Shown here: positions 40,626 through 51,900 of the stretch, in pieces
Layout of the letters: each line of letters begins with the position of its first letter
Position numbering within the stretch: the first letter of the stretch is position 1
Assembly (NCBI RefSeq): GCF_009910845.1
Contig: NZ_SIJB01000012.1
Coordinates: 62,001-126,000 of the forward strand
Direction of reading: 5' to 3'
Length of the DNA: 64,000 bases
DNA from: Chengkuizengella marina
GTDB lineage: Bacteria; Bacillota; Bacilli; Paenibacillales; KCTC-33759
Made by a program: the position numbers and the translations under genes
The notes under the pieces: model-generated
Seen by the model: only the letters and a program-made list of their open reading frames with translations
Databases searched by the model: none
What the model was told of the DNA's origin: nothing

Positions 40626-43600
40626 ATGGAAAGCTTTACTCATCTTCACGTACATAGTGAATATAGTTTATTGGATGGAGCAGCTCGAATCGATCAATTA
40701 ACGAAAAAAGCTTCTGATTTATCCATGAGTGCACTTGCATTAACTGATCATGGCGTGATGTATGGAGCTCTCCCTTTTTATAAATCGTGTCTAAAAAACA
40801 ATATAAAACCCATCATTGGTTGTGAGGTATATTTCACGGCTGAATCTTTGCATGAAAAAAAATCTAGAAAAGAGAGTCCGATATATCATCTAATATTGTT
40901 ATGCAAAAATGAAAAAGGTTATAAAAACTTAATGAAAATTTGTTCGATCGCACATCTCAAAGGACATCACTATAAACCTAGAATTGATGAGCGATATTTA
41001 AAACAACATGCAGAGGGACTCATATGTTTAAGCGCTTGTTTAGGAGGAGAAGTTTCTCAACATTTACTTCATGAAGAGTGGGATATAGCTAAAAAGGCAG
41101 CCAAACGTTATCAAAGTATATTTGGAGACGATTTTTATTTAGAGCTGCAGGACCATGGTATTTATGAACAGAAAAAAGTGATGAATAACATGATCAAACT
41201 AAGTCGTGAAACCGGAATACAATTAGTAGCAACAAATGATGTCCATTATATTCAACAAGAGGACTATTCTGTACAGGATGTTTTAATTTGTATCGGCACT
41301 GGTAAAACGATAGAGGATTCACATAGAATGAAGTTTCAAACAGATCAACTGTATTTAAAAAGTCAATCTGAGATGAATGATTTATTTTCATTTGTACCTG
41401 AAGCAATTCGTAATACAAAAATTATTGAAGACAAATGTAATCTGCAGCTATCATTAGGAACGTCTATTTTACCCCAATATGCACCAATACCAGAGGAATT
41501 TAACTCACATACTTATTTGAAAGAGCTTTGTGAAAAAGGTTTACTAAAAAGATATAGAGCCTTACAAGAGTGGCAGGATTTATCGTTTCAGACAGAAGTG
41601 AGGGAAAGACTAGATTACGAACTTCGTGTCATTCAAAATATGGGGTATTCGGATTATTTTTTAATCGTTTGGGACTTTATTCGTTTTGCACATGAAAAAA
41701 ACATTATGACTGGACCAGGAAGAGGATCTTCAGCTGGTAGTTTAGTCGCCTATGTATTAAATATAACGGACGTCGATCCGATACGTTACCAACTCCTATT
41801 TGAAAGGTTTTTAAATCCTGAAAGAATTTCTATGCCAGATATTGATATTGATTTTAGTGATGAGAGACGAGAAGAAGTGATTGATTATGTTGTACAAAAA
41901 TATGGGTCAGAACATGTAGCCCAAATTATCACTTTTGGTACAATGGCAGCAAAAGCCGCTGTAAGAGATGTTGGAAGAGTGCTAAACTTTCCATATCAGG
42001 AAGTGGATAAAACAGCAAAAATGATTCCGAATCAGCTTGGCATTACCATTGATAAAGCCATTTCTTATAATCCTGATCTAAAAAGTACTTATGAAAAAAA
42101 CGAGAAAATTTATGAACTTTTAAATATGGCATCTAAAGTAGAAGGTTTTCCTAGACATGCTTCTACTCATGCAGCGGGTGTTGTTATATCTAAAGAACCT
42201 TTAACAAATTACGTTCCTCTGCAAGAAGGAACAGATCAAATTCCATTAACTCAATATCCTATGGAGCAGTTAGAATCTATTGGACTTCTAAAGATGGATT
42301 TTTTAGGTCTTCGCACACTATCTATTATTGAAAGAACACTGGATTGGATCAAACAACAGGCTGATGTAGAAATAGATTTACAAAAAATAAATGTAAATGA
42401 TGCAACAACATATGAGATGTTAAGCAAAGGGGAAACTACAGGAATCTTTCAATTAGAATCCTCTGGTGTACGTCGTGTCCTAAAAGAGTTAAAGCCTTCA
42501 GAATTTGAGGATATTATTTCCGTGTTAGCCTTATATCGACCTGGGCCAATGGAGTTTATTCCCAAATATATTCAGGGTAAACATAAGCAAATTGAAGTGG
42601 AATACCCTCACTCCTCTCTCAAATCCATATTATCTGACACATATGGCATTATCGTGTATCAAGAGCAAATTATGCAAATTGCATCAAAGATGGCAGGATT
42701 TAGTTTGGGTGAGGCAGATCTTCTTAGACGAGCTGTATCTAAAAAGAAAAGAGAAGAGTTAAATAAACAACGTGAGGCTTTCGTAACAGGAAGTATAAAT
42801 GAAGGGTATCCAGAAACAGATGCAAATAAAGTCTATGATATGATCGTTCGTTTTGCGGATTATGGATTCCCAAGAGCTCATGCAACTGCTTATGGTGTAT
42901 TAGCATTTCAAACGGCTTATTTAAAGGCACATTATCCAGTACAGTTTATGTCTGCTATGTTAACTTCCGTGATTGGAAATCAAGGGAAATTAGCCGAATA
43001 TATTGATGAATGCAGAAGAATGAATATCAAAGTATTACCGCCAGATGTAAATGAAAGTGATATTTTGTTTACACCAGTTACTAACCTAAACTTCAATGAT
43101 CAATGGAAAGGTGCTATTCGATTCGGTTTGGCTGCCATTAAAAATGTTGGAACAACAGCAATGAAATCTATCATCAAGGAAAGACAAATTTCGCCATTTG
43201 AAAACTTGTTGGATTTTTGTCAAAAAGTGGACTCTAAAGCATGTAATACAAGAGTTGTTGAATCGCTTATATTAAGTGGAGCTTTTGACTTGCTTCCTGG
43301 TCATCGTGCCCAATTGCTAGCTATGTTGGATGAAACGATGGATGCAGCTGTGAAATGGAAAAAGGAAAGAGAGGATTTACAAATCCATCTATTTGGACTA
43401 ACGGAGGAAATGAACTGGACAATAGATTATCCAGATGTTTTAGCCTTTACAGAAATACAAAGGTTAGAACAAGAAAAAGAAATGTTGGGTTTATTCGTTT
43501 CTGGCCATCCCCTTGATGCATACCAAGATGAAATTGCCAAATTAACTATAAATGAAATCCATCTATTGGGGGAGATGAAGGAAAATACCGTTGTTCGAGT

Positions 43601-44138
43601 AGTAGGTATGATTTCATCATTTAGAATGATTTTAACAAAGAAAGGTCAGCAAATGGCTTTTATGGAAATAGAAGATCGTGTTGCTAAAATTGAAGCCGTT
43701 ATTTTTCCCGAAACATGGAAAATATATGGGAAAAACATCGAAAAAGGGAAAATTGTATATCTTGATGGAAAACTACAACATCAAGATGAATCAGTAAAGC
43801 TATTGGCACAGCGTGTTGTTCCCATTGATGAAATCAACAAAGAAATTGTTGTTAAAGAAAGTTCTATACAAAAGCATGCTGAGAAAAAGGAAAAAAGTAA
43901 ACTGAATAATAAACAGCAAGTATACATTAAGATCATGGAAATGAATCAAAGTGTTGAAAAACTAGTGAGATTAAAAAAATTGCTGAAAAAACATTCAGGG
44001 TCTCTTGAGGTCATATTATTTTATGAACAACCCCATAAGATTGTAGCATTAAATGAATCATACAATATAAAACCTTCACAAGATCTTTTTACATCTATAG
44101 AAGCAATATTAGGGAAAGGAACAGTAAAAGTAAGATAA
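40626..44138 (+). CDS. dnaE: DNA polymerase III subunit alpha DnaE
   Basis: The protein is 1170 aa. N-terminal PHP domain (HLHVHSEYSLLDG, residues ~6-18, and LTDHGVMYGA); palm with catalytic aspartates in PDIDIDFSDE near residues 403-408; GPGRGSSAGS; fingers with GIFQLESSGVR and LYRPGPMEFIP; HhH region; OB-fold about 975-1050 (VVRVVGMISSFR). It replicates DNA and, in Bacillus, extends RNA primers before PolC. Length and domains fit DnaE1-type. The start follows AAGGAGCGGTAGGAG. It may belong to the SOS response through the LexA-like dyad at 40537. Confidence 0.96.
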   Translation: MESFTHLHVHSEYSLLDGAARIDQLTKKASDLSMSALALTDHGVMYGALPFYKSCLKNNIKPIIGCEVYFTAESLHEKKSRKESPIYHLILLCKNEKGYKNLMKICSIAHLKGHHYKPRIDERYLKQHAEGLICLSACLGGEVSQHLLHEEWDIAKKAAKRYQSIFGDDFYLELQDHGIYEQKKVMNNMIKLSRETGIQLVATNDVHYIQQEDYSVQDVLICIGTGKTIEDSHRMKFQTDQLYLKSQSEMNDLFSFVPEAIRNTKIIEDKCNLQLSLGTSILPQYAPIPEEFNSHTYLKELCEKGLLKRYRALQEWQDLSFQTEVRERLDYELRVIQNMGYSDYFLIVWDFIRFAHEKNIMTGPGRGSSAGSLVAYVLNITDVDPIRYQLLFERFLNPERISMPDIDIDFSDERREEVIDYVVQKYGSEHVAQIITFGTMAAKAAVRDVGRVLNFPYQEVDKTAKMIPNQLGITIDKAISYNPDLKSTYEKNEKIYELLNMASKVEGFPRHASTHAAGVVISKEPLTNYVPLQEGTDQIPLTQYPMEQLESIGLLKMDFLGLRTLSIIERTLDWIKQQADVEIDLQKINVNDATTYEMLSKGETTGIFQLESSGVRRVLKELKPSEFEDIISVLALYRPGPMEFIPKYIQGKHKQIEVEYPHSSLKSILSDTYGIIVYQEQIMQIASKMAGFSLGEADLLRRAVSKKKREELNKQREAFVTGSINEGYPETDANKVYDMIVRFADYGFPRAHATAYGVLAFQTAYLKAHYPVQFMSAMLTSVIGNQGKLAEYIDECRRMNIKVLPPDVNESDILFTPVTNLNFNDQWKGAIRFGLAAIKNVGTTAMKSIIKERQISPFENLLDFCQKVDSKACNTRVVESLILSGAFDLLPGHRAQLLAMLDETMDAAVKWKKEREDLQIHLFGLTEEMNWTIDYPDVLAFTEIQRLEQEKEMLGLFVSGHPLDAYQDEIAKLTINEIHLLGEMKENTVVRVVGMISSFRMILTKKGQQMAFMEIEDRVAKIEAVIFPETWKIYGKNIEKGKIVYLDGKLQHQDESVKLLAQRVVPIDEINKEIVVKESSIQKHAEKKEKSKLNNKQQVYIKIMEMNQSVEKLVRLKKLLKKHSGSLEVILFYEQPHKIVALNESYNIKPSQDLFTSIEAILGKGTVKVR

Positions 44139-44288
44139 TTGGGTATCATAAAACAAATCACTTATTGATCACTTTTCATCACTTTACAATTCGTAAAATC
44201 TAGGATAAGCTTTGTTATGGGGAAGGATAAGGTTTATCAAGAAACTTTAATCTATAACTTACAAACAAATTCAGGAGGTTCTTCATTC

Positions 44289-44477
44289 ATGTGGACAGTA
44301 ATTTATATTGCACCCACTGAAAAAATGGCTGAGCGATTAAAGGATAACCTGACAACCGAAGGTTTTTTTGTAAAAATAAAATCAAGCGGATTATCCAAAA
44401 ATCAATTTGAAATATTGGTCCCTGAGGGAGAAGTGGAAGAAGTACAAGAGGTACTAAGTACCCTGCTTCATACATAA
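44289..44477 (+). CDS. Small protein with signal-transducer-like (DUF2007) fold
   Basis: The 62-aa protein begins MWTVIYIAPTEKMAERLKDN and ends VQEVLSTLL. The pattern of a strand, a helix over two ligated residues, and GFFVKIK is typical of very small ferredoxin-like domain proteins of the DUF2007 type. TCAGGAGG lies about 10 nt before the ATG; the longer frame back to 44217 lacks such a site. It stands just before accD. Function is unknown. Confidence 0.7.
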   Translation: MWTVIYIAPTEKMAERLKDNLTTEGFFVKIKSSGLSKNQFEILVPEGEVEEVQEVLSTLLHT

Positions 44478-44557
44478 CCAAGCTGCAATACATACATGTT
44501 AGTTTAACCTTATAAAAATGAAGCGTGTAAAAATAAAACGCCTTGTGAGGTGTAATA

Positions 44558-45430
44558 GTGTTTAAAGATCTATTTAATAAAAAAAGAAAATATGCAACAA
44601 TCCCTTCTGAAAACTCTAAGCGAGACAATATTCCAGAAGGATTGATGAACAAGTGTCCAAAATGTGGAACTATTCAATTTAATAAAGAGTTAGAAAAAAA
44701 TTTAAAAGTTTGTTCAGGTTGTGGTTATCATTTTAGATTAAATGCCCAAGAAAGATTTCAAATCACATTAGATGATGGAAGAATATTTGAATTTGACAGT
44801 GATATGATTTCTGAAGATCCATTAGATTTTCCAGGATATAAAGAAAAGATAGCAAAACATCAGGATAAAACTGGTTTTAAAGATTCCATCATCACAGGAG
44901 AAGGAACCATTGGAGGTTTTCCTGTGGTAGTGGCAGGGATGAGCTTTGAATTTTTTGGCGGAAGCATGGGATCTGTTGTTGGTGAAAAAGTAACTAGAGC
45001 GATTGAAACTGCAATGAATAAAAACTATCCACTGCTTATTTTTTCTACATCTGGTGGTGCTAGGATGGAAGAAAGTATTTTAAGTCTAATGCAAATGGCC
45101 AAAACAAGCGCAGCAATCCAAAAATTTAGTGATCAAGGTGGATTGTATATTTCCATTATTACAGATCCAACTTTTGGAGGCGTTCCTGCGAGCTTTGCGA
45201 TGTTAGGAGATTACATTATCGCAGAACCAGGTGCTGCTTTTGGATTTACTGGTAGAAGAGTGATCGAGCAGACGATTAGGCAAAAATTACCAGAAACCTT
45301 TCAAACAGCTGAATTTAATTTAAAACATGGACAGCTGGACAAAGTTGTGCCACGTGATCAAATGAGAAACACGTTAATTAAATTATTGGATTTACATTTA
45401 ACAAAGGAGGAAAACGAATATGGCGAATGA
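44558..45430 (+). CDS. accD: Acetyl-CoA carboxylase carboxyltransferase beta subunit
   Basis: This 290-aa protein has the N-terminal zinc ribbon C33-x2-C36 and C52-x2-C55 and then the carboxyltransferase fold with [18 protein letters not shown] and [10 protein letters not shown]. With AccA it transfers carboxyl from biotin to acetyl-CoA, giving malonyl-CoA for fatty acid synthesis. GTG start with GTGAGGTG upstream. The last 11 nt overlap accA, so translation is coupled and subunits are made in equal amount. Confidence 0.96.
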   Translation: MFKDLFNKKRKYATIPSENSKRDNIPEGLMNKCPKCGTIQFNKELEKNLKVCSGCGYHFRLNAQERFQITLDDGRIFEFDSDMISEDPLDFPGYKEKIAKHQDKTGFKDSIITGEGTIGGFPVVVAGMSFEFFGGSMGSVVGEKVTRAIETAMNKNYPLLIFSTSGGARMEESILSLMQMAKTSAAIQKFSDQGGLYISIITDPTFGGVPASFAMLGDYIIAEPGAAFGFTGRRVIEQTIRQKLPETFQTAEFNLKHGQLDKVVPRDQMRNTLIKLLDLHLTKEENEYGE

Positions 45431-46388
45431 ACTGCCATTTGAAAAACCTCTTATAGAATTACGTGAAAAAATTAATGAGATACGTAAATTTGGTATTGAA
45501 AAAGAAATTGATATATCAGAAGAAATCAATCGCCTTGAACAAAGATATACGGACTTGGAGGAAGAGATTTTTTCTAATTTAACAGTCTCTCAAAAGATAC
45601 TAATAGCAAGGCATCCTTTGCGTCCTACCACTTTAGATTATGTTCAACACATATTTGATGATTTTATAGAATTGCATGGTGATCGTACGTATGGGGATGA
45701 TTTAGCGATTGTTGGTGGAATTGCTAAGTTGAATGGACAACCAGTTACTATTGTTGGTCATCAGAAAGGAAAAGACACTAAGGATAATATAGCACGTAAT
45801 TTTGGAATGCCTCACCCTGAAGGATTCCGTAAAGGATTGCGTTTAATGAAACAAGCAAATAAATTTAAAAGACCCATTATTACATTTATTGATACCCCTG
45901 GTGCTTATCCAGGTGGTGCTGCAGAAGAAAGAGGTCAGGCAGAAGCTATAGCTAAGAATTTATTGGAAATGGCTGGTTTTGAAGTACCTATAATTTGTAT
46001 TGTTATTGGTGAAGGTGGTAGTGGTGGAGCTCTGGCATTAGGTGTGGGAAATAGAGTGCTTATGTTAGAAAACGCCATTTATTCAGTGAGCAGCCCTGAA
46101 GCTGCTGCTTCTATCCTTTACAAAGATGCTTCCAAGTCTCTTCTTGCAGCAGAGTCCATGAGAATAACAGCAAATCATATTCATAACTTTGGAGTAGCTG
46201 ATGATATCATTCCTGAACCAAAAGGGGGAGCTCATAAGGACGTTAAATACCAAGCTGAGATGATAAAAGAAACCATATTGAAACATCTACTACAACTTAA
46301 TGGGTTGGATGAATTTGAGATAAAAGAAGATAGATACAACAAATTTAGGAAAATAGGGAGTTTTACTGTGCCTGAGGAAGTATATTAG
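45420..46388 (+). CDS. accA: Acetyl-CoA carboxylase carboxyltransferase alpha subunit
   Basis: The 322-aa protein has the usual N-terminal helical hairpin (about 5-50), then [45 protein letters not shown] and [12 protein letters not shown], the acetyl-CoA and oxyanion-hole elements. It partners with AccD. AAAGGAGGAAA stands before the ATG. pyk follows after 23 nt; the phosphofructokinase gene that lies between accA and pyk in many Bacillales is absent. Confidence 0.96.
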   Translation: MANELPFEKPLIELREKINEIRKFGIEKEIDISEEINRLEQRYTDLEEEIFSNLTVSQKILIARHPLRPTTLDYVQHIFDDFIELHGDRTYGDDLAIVGGIAKLNGQPVTIVGHQKGKDTKDNIARNFGMPHPEGFRKGLRLMKQANKFKRPIITFIDTPGAYPGGAAEERGQAEAIAKNLLEMAGFEVPIICIVIGEGGSGGALALGVGNRVLMLENAIYSVSSPEAAASILYKDASKSLLAAESMRITANHIHNFGVADDIIPEPKGGAHKDVKYQAEMIKETILKHLLQLNGLDEFEIKEDRYNKFRKIGSFTVPEEVY

Positions 46389-46411
46389 TTTGGACTAGGA
46401 GGAGTAGAAAC

Positions 46412-48166
46412 ATGCGTAAAACAAAAATTGTATGTACTTTAGGACCAGCAAGTGAAACATTGGAAAAAACTAAAAAGCTAATCCAAGCAGGGTTGAATGT
46501 GGGAAGATTAAATTTCTCTCATGGTGATTTTGAAGAACATGGAAATCGCATCACAAATATCAGAAAAGCTAGTGAAGAGTTAGGTAAGACTGTTGCCATC
46601 TTATTAGATACAAAAGGACCTGAAATTAGAACAGGGAAATTAAAGGAAGATAAGGTTCAACTTGTTGCCAACGAATTTATTACCTTAACTACAGAAGAAA
46701 TTCAAGGTGATCAAAATCGTGTAGCTATTACTTATGACAAACTTCCCGAAGAAGTTCAAATCGGATCTACGATATTAATTGATGATGGATTAATTGGTTT
46801 GAAAGTTGTGGAAGTCCAAAATACTGAAATTAAATGTCAAATTGTGAATGGTGGCTTGCTTGGCAGTAGAAAAGGTGTAAATGTACCTGGGGTAAAGATT
46901 TCTTTACCTGGTATAACTGAAAAGGATACCAATGATATTATTTTTGGAATTGAGCAAGGGGTAGACTTTATTGCAGCTTCATTTGTGCGAAAAGCAAGTG
47001 ATGTATTAGAAATTCGGGATTTATTACAACGTTATAATGCACAGCATATTCATATCATTTCAAAAATTGAGAATCAAGAAGGTGTAGACAATCTTGATGA
47101 AATTTTAGAAGTATCCGATGGTTTAATGGTGGCACGTGGAGATCTTGGAGTTGAAATTCCAGCTGAAGAAGTACCATTAGTTCAAAAACGAATGATTGAT
47201 AAATGTAACCAATCAGGGAAACCAGTGATTACGGCCACACAAATGCTTGATTCTATGCAGCGTAACCCTCGCCCAACTAGAGCAGAAGCGAGTGATGTTG
47301 CCAATGCGATTTTTGATGGAACGGATGCTATCATGTTATCTGGAGAAACAGCTCAAGGGAAATATCCTTTGGAATCAGTACAGACAATGGCTCGAATTGC
47401 AGAAAAAGCAGAATCTGCACTTGAATACCGTGAAATCTTCTTAAAACAATCGAGTATTCAACAAATAACGGTTACTGAATCCATCAGTCAATCCGTTGCG
47501 AACTCAGCTTTAGATTTAAATGCAAAAGCTATTTTCACTTCCACACAAAGTGGTTATACAGCTCGAATGGTTTCCAAATATCGTCCGAAGTCTCCAATTA
47601 TTGCAGTAACTCCTGATGAAGTGGTTATGCGTCGCTTATCGTTAGTTTGGGGAGTGAATCCAGTTAAAGGAGAGCAGGCAGAGTCTACAGATAAAATGTT
47701 TGAATTAGCAGTAAATAGTGGTTTGAGAGCAGGGTATGTTCAATTCGGAGATTTAGTAGTGATCACAGCAGGAGTTCCAATTGGGCGTTCAGGCACAACA
47801 AACTTAATTAAAATCCACCACATTGGCGAAATGATTGCTAAAGGTCAAGGAATAGGTAGTTATAGTGTAACAGGTAAAGTTGTTGCAGCCCGTACACCAG
47901 AAGAAGCCAAAGAAAAGGTTTCAGAAGGATGTATATTAGTGACAATTGGAACCGATAAGGATTATATTCCAGCGATGCAAAAAGCATCAGCAATTATAAC
48001 TGAGACAGGTGGTCTTACTTCACATGCAGCAGTAGTAGGAGTTGAACTAGGTATTCCTGTTATTGTAAATGTACAGAATGCTCTAGACATATTAAAAGAT
48101 GGCATGGATGTTTCTGTATATAGTGAACAAGGCTTCATTTATTCTGGGAAATCAGAAACATTATAA
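46412..48166 (+). CDS. pyk: Pyruvate kinase with C-terminal PEP-utilizer domain
   Basis: The 584-aa enzyme has the TIM barrel ([41 protein letters not shown] and the K/E metal site [12 protein letters not shown]), a B domain, a C domain, and the extra C-terminal domain with [20 protein letters not shown] typical of Bacillus/Geobacillus enzymes. It makes pyruvate and ATP from PEP. AGGAGG lies before the ATG. Confidence 0.96.
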   Translation: MRKTKIVCTLGPASETLEKTKKLIQAGLNVGRLNFSHGDFEEHGNRITNIRKASEELGKTVAILLDTKGPEIRTGKLKEDKVQLVANEFITLTTEEIQGDQNRVAITYDKLPEEVQIGSTILIDDGLIGLKVVEVQNTEIKCQIVNGGLLGSRKGVNVPGVKISLPGITEKDTNDIIFGIEQGVDFIAASFVRKASDVLEIRDLLQRYNAQHIHIISKIENQEGVDNLDEILEVSDGLMVARGDLGVEIPAEEVPLVQKRMIDKCNQSGKPVITATQMLDSMQRNPRPTRAEASDVANAIFDGTDAIMLSGETAQGKYPLESVQTMARIAEKAESALEYREIFLKQSSIQQITVTESISQSVANSALDLNAKAIFTSTQSGYTARMVSKYRPKSPIIAVTPDEVVMRRLSLVWGVNPVKGEQAESTDKMFELAVNSGLRAGYVQFGDLVVITAGVPIGRSGTTNLIKIHHIGEMIAKGQGIGSYSVTGKVVAARTPEEAKEKVSEGCILVTIGTDKDYIPAMQKASAIITETGGLTSHAAVVGVELGIPVIVNVQNALDILKDGMDVSVYSEQGFIYSGKSETL

Positions 48167-48206
48167 CCTCTTTAATCACAATCATATAGATTAAACTTTA
48201 CTTTCT

Positions 48207-48244
48207 AAGAGCTTTGTCAGCCAAATCTGACTAGCTCTTTTTAT
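48207..48244 (+). terminator. Terminator of the acc-pyk operon
   Basis: AAGAGCT-GTCAG / CTGAC-AGCTCTT stem followed by TTTATTAT. Confidence 0.75.
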
Positions 48245-48286
48245 TATGTTAAAATAAAAATATGGATAAAGTAGGAGGGGTACATA

Positions 48287-48721
48287 GTGGAGACAACAGA
48301 ATGGCTAAAGCACTCAGTAAGGGTAAGATATCAAGAAACAGATCAAATGGGTGTAGTACACCATGGGAATTATTTGAATTGGTTTGAAATAGGAAGGACA
48401 GAATATGTAAGAGAGATGGGTTATAGTTATAGCGAAATAGAAAAATTAGGTCTATACCTTCCCGTTGTTGATGTACAAATGAGCTTTAGAAAACCTGCTA
48501 AATATGATGATGTTATTGATATTTATACGAAAGTGGTTGAATTTACGAATAAAAAAATCATTTTTGAAGTTGAAGTTAAAAAAGGTGATGACCTTTTAGT
48601 TACTGGAAAAACAGTACACGTATGGTTAAACGCAGAATGGAGAACGGTTCGTTTGGATGAAGTAGCACCAGAGTTATATGAACGTTTGACAAAAGGAGCT
48701 GTAATTGACAAAGTAAAATGA
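48287..48721 (+). CDS. YbgC-type acyl-CoA thioesterase
   Basis: The 144-aa hot-dog-fold protein shows the motif RYQETDQMGVVHHGNYLNWFE (shown in part: TDQMGVVHHGNYL), with the catalytic aspartate, and the following GRTEYVREMGYSY helix. Such enzymes hydrolyse acyl-CoA. GTG start with GTAGGAGGGG upstream. It is followed after 13 nt by the FxsA-type gene and forms a two-gene operon with it. Confidence 0.88.
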   Translation: METTEWLKHSVRVRYQETDQMGVVHHGNYLNWFEIGRTEYVREMGYSYSEIEKLGLYLPVVDVQMSFRKPAKYDDVIDIYTKVVEFTNKKIIFEVEVKKGDDLLVTGKTVHVWLNAEWRTVRLDEVAPELYERLTKGAVIDKVK

Positions 48722-48734
48722 AAGGAGTGTTATT

Positions 48735-49121
48735 ATGTTTCGTTTACTCGTTGTCATTATGATCGTTGTACCTGCAATAGAAATTTGGGGATTAATCACA
48801 GTGGGAGGATTAATCGGTGGATTTGAAACGTTTATTTTAATTTTACTTACTGGATTTATAGGTGCTTTTTTAGCAAGAAGCGAAGGGTCCAAGGTCATGA
48901 ATCAGGCTAGAATTGAAATGTCATCTGGCCGTGTACCAGCAGGTTCTATTTTAGACGGTATATGTATATTTTCAGGTGGATTACTTTTACTTACTCCAGG
49001 ATTTTTAACGGATACTATAGGCTTTTTGCTTGTTTTACCAATGACAAGAGGTTTTTTTAAGGCATGGATTTTGTATTTTATAAAAAAGCTAATGTCCAAA
49101 GGAACCATCATCCGTTTTTAG
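48735..49121 (+). CDS. fxsA: FxsA-family membrane protein
   Basis: The 128-aa protein has four hydrophobic segments, including VPAIEIWGLITVGGLIGGF and GGLLLLTPGFLTDTIGFLLV, both family signatures. E. coli FxsA suppresses exclusion of phage T7 when overproduced; the physiological function is unknown. AAAGGAGT lies before the ATG. It ends the operon that begins at 48287. Confidence 0.9.
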   Translation: MFRLLVVIMIVVPAIEIWGLITVGGLIGGFETFILILLTGFIGAFLARSEGSKVMNQARIEMSSGRVPAGSILDGICIFSGGLLLLTPGFLTDTIGFLLVLPMTRGFFKAWILYFIKKLMSKGTIIRF

Positions 49122-49339
49122 AATATGTTTTTAAGTACATATAAAAACAGGATGAATGTGAATTCAGTATGGAATAAAATAATCTTTATAATAATGATAA
49201 TGAAGTTTTATGTCCAGATGAGTTCACAATTTGTATGAAATCCTTTATCATTAATGTGAATGACTATTAAACTAAAAGAGTTAAATATTTGGATAATCAA
49301 TTCAAGTAATTTATATCTTTAAATAAAGGAGAGTATATA
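49122..49339 (+). promoter_or_regulatory. citZ upstream region
   Basis: The 218-bp gene-free leader contains ATAA/TTAT repeats (49173-49200) that could be bound by a CcpC-type regulator, but the spacing is not the standard ATAA-N7-TTAT. AAAGGAGAG precedes citZ. Confidence 0.3.
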
Positions 49340-50455
49340 ATGACAGCACCTACAAAAGGTTTAGAAGGTATCGTGGCTACTACTTCTTCAGTAAGCTCCA
49401 TTATTGATGGTGTATTAACATATCGTGGTATTAACATTGATGATTTAGCTGAAAAAGGTACTTTTGAAGAAGTTGTTTATTTATTATGGTATGGTAAATT
49501 GCCAAATCAAACAGAATTAACAGAATTCAAAAAACAAATAGTTGAAAATATGGTAATTCCGAATGAAGTTTTAGATCAAATCAGACTATTTCCTAAAGAT
49601 GCTAACGCGATGGCTGCACTTCGTACAGCTGTTTCAAGTTTAGCATTGTATGATGAAGAAGCAGAGGATATGAGTAAGGAAGCAAACATAAGAAAAGCAA
49701 TTCGTCTTCAAGCCAAAATTCCGACAATCATTTCTGCTTTTGCAAGAATTAGAGAAGGAAAAGAACCAATTCAACCTAAAAAAGATGCATCCCTTTGTTA
49801 TAACTTCTTATACACACTTACAGGTGATGAACCAGATCCTATTGCGATAGAAGCTTTAGACAAAGCCTTAATTTTACATGCTGATCATGAATTAAATGCT
49901 TCAACTTTTGCTTCTCGTGTGACGGTTGCAACATTATCAGATGTTTATTCTGGAGTTACATCAGCCATCGGTACATTGAAAGGACCTCTTCATGGTGGAG
50001 CAAATGAAGCAGTAATGGTGATGTTAGAAGAAATAGGTACCATTGAAAATGCTGAACCGTACATTGAAAAGAAATTAGAAAATAAAGAAAAAATCATGGG
50101 ATTTGGACATCGTGTTTATAAAACAGGTGACCCTAGAGCTAAACATTTACAAAAAATGTCCTATGAATTAGGTAAAATCACTGGCGAGATGAAGTGGTAT
50201 GATATGTCAACTATCATTGAAAAAATGATTACCGAGAAAAAAGGATTAAAACCAAATACTGATTTTTATTCAGCTTCTGTGTATACATCCTTACAGATTC
50301 CCCGTGATTTATTTACACCTATTTTTGCATTTAGTCGTGTATCTGGTTGGACTGCTCACATTTTAGAGCAATTAGACAACAATCGTTTAATTCGCCCTCG
50401 CGCTGAATATATTGGACCATCTAGCCAACCATATGTCGATATAGAAAACAGATAA
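49340..50455 (+). CDS. citZ: Citrate synthase
   Basis: The 371-aa type II-like citrate synthase has the RGINIDDLAE start, catalytic residues in GPLHGGANEAV, GFGHRVYKTGDPRAKHL and the C-terminal aspartate and RPRAEYIGP arginine motif. It condenses oxaloacetate and acetyl-CoA. AAGGAGAG upstream. First gene of the citZ-icd-mdh TCA cluster, with icd 49 nt downstream. Confidence 0.96.
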   Translation: MTAPTKGLEGIVATTSSVSSIIDGVLTYRGINIDDLAEKGTFEEVVYLLWYGKLPNQTELTEFKKQIVENMVIPNEVLDQIRLFPKDANAMAALRTAVSSLALYDEEAEDMSKEANIRKAIRLQAKIPTIISAFARIREGKEPIQPKKDASLCYNFLYTLTGDEPDPIAIEALDKALILHADHELNASTFASRVTVATLSDVYSGVTSAIGTLKGPLHGGANEAVMVMLEEIGTIENAEPYIEKKLENKEKIMGFGHRVYKTGDPRAKHLQKMSYELGKITGEMKWYDMSTIIEKMITEKKGLKPNTDFYSASVYTSLQIPRDLFTPIFAFSRVSGWTAHILEQLDNNRLIRPRAEYIGPSSQPYVDIENR

Positions 50456-50504
50456 TATAAGTTCTTAAAAAAACTTTAGCAGAATGAAGGAGGTACCTAT
50501 ATAC

Positions 50505-51803
50505 ATGGTACAATTCAACAATTACGATTTACCAACAAACGGTGAGAAAATTACAATTCAGAATGGACAATTGCAAGTTCCTAATAAACCAATTATTCCT
50601 TTTATTGAAGGAGATGGGACAGGTCCTGATATATGGGCAGCTTCAAAACGAGTATTAGATGCTGCAGTAGAAAAAGCCTATAACGGTGAAAAAGAAATTG
50701 CTTGGTATGAAGTTTTTGCAGGTGAGAAAGCTTTTAATAAATTTAATGAGTGGTTGCCAGAAGATACTTTAACTGCAATAAGGGAATATATTGTTGCAAT
50801 TAAAGGACCTTTAACGACACCTATCGGAGGAGGAATTCGTTCTTTAAACGTTGCACTTCGACAAGAATTAGATTTATATACTTGTCTTCGTCCAGTACGT
50901 TATTTTGATGGTGTTCCTTCACCAGTTAAGCAACCTGAATTGGTTGATATGGTTATTTTCCGAGAGAATACAGAAGATATTTATGCAGGAATTGAATATC
51001 AACAAGGATCTGAAGAAGTAAAAAAAGTCATTCAATTTTTACAGAATGAAATGGGAGTAAACAAAATTCGTTTTCCTGAAACTTCAGGTATTGGAATTAA
51101 ACCCGTTTCTTCTGAAGGGACAAAACGTCTTGTCAAGGGTGCAATCGAATATGCGATTAAACATGGACGTAAAAGTGTAACCTTAGTACATAAAGGAAAC
51201 ATTATGAAATTTACTGAAGGTGCATTTAAAAACTGGGGTTATGAATTAGCTGAAGAAGAATTCGGTGATAAAGTATTTACTTGGGGGCAATATGATCGAA
51301 TCCAAGAAGCTGAAGGCAAAGAGGCTGCTGATAAAGCTCAAGATGAAGCCCTTGCTGCTGGTAAGATACTAGTAAAGGATGCAATTGCAGATATTGCACT
51401 ACAACAAGTACTTACTCGTCCGAAAGATTTTGAAGTTATAGCTACTTTGAACTTAAATGGTGACTATTTATCTGATGCTTTAGCTGCTCAGGTAGGTGGA
51501 ATTGGTATTGCTCCTGGTGCAAATATCAATTATGTTACTGGACATGCAATCTTTGAAGCAACTCACGGAACAGCTCCAAAATACGCTGGTTTAGATGTAG
51601 TTAACCCAGGTTCTGTCATTCTATCAGGTGTACTAATGCTTGAACATTTAGGTTGGAATGAAGCTGCTAATTTAATTTACAAAGGGATGGAAACAGCAAT
51701 TTCTAACAAAACAGTAACATATGATTTTGAAAGATTAATGGAAAATGCTACAAAAGTGAAATGTTCTGAATTTGCAGATGAAATTATCAAACACATGGCT
51801 TAA
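50505..51803 (+). CDS. icd: NADP-dependent isocitrate dehydrogenase
   Basis: The 432-aa protein has [14 protein letters not shown], the substrate loop [17 protein letters not shown] (contains the regulated serine), [22 protein letters not shown] and HGTAPKYAG. It converts isocitrate to 2-oxoglutarate. The ATG at 50505 is preferred over 50484 because GAAGGAGGT lies between them. It belongs to the citZ-icd-mdh cluster. Confidence 0.96.
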   Translation: MVQFNNYDLPTNGEKITIQNGQLQVPNKPIIPFIEGDGTGPDIWAASKRVLDAAVEKAYNGEKEIAWYEVFAGEKAFNKFNEWLPEDTLTAIREYIVAIKGPLTTPIGGGIRSLNVALRQELDLYTCLRPVRYFDGVPSPVKQPELVDMVIFRENTEDIYAGIEYQQGSEEVKKVIQFLQNEMGVNKIRFPETSGIGIKPVSSEGTKRLVKGAIEYAIKHGRKSVTLVHKGNIMKFTEGAFKNWGYELAEEEFGDKVFTWGQYDRIQEAEGKEAADKAQDEALAAGKILVKDAIADIALQQVLTRPKDFEVIATLNLNGDYLSDALAAQVGGIGIAPGANINYVTGHAIFEATHGTAPKYAGLDVVNPGSVILSGVLMLEHLGWNEAANLIYKGMETAISNKTVTYDFERLMENATKVKCSEFADEIIKHMA

Positions 51804-51827
51804 AAATAAAATAGTTTTAATGAAAAT

Positions 51828-51851
51828 CCCCTCACTGATTGAAGTGAGGGG
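51828..51851 (+). terminator. Hairpin between icd and mdh
   Basis: Perfect 9-bp stem CCCCTCACT / AGTGAGGGG with no T-run. It may be a processing or attenuation site rather than a full terminator. Confidence 0.5.
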
Positions 51852-51900
51852 ACTTTAAAGAGTAAAAAAATAAAAATTACTTAAAAGAGGAGAATCTTAA

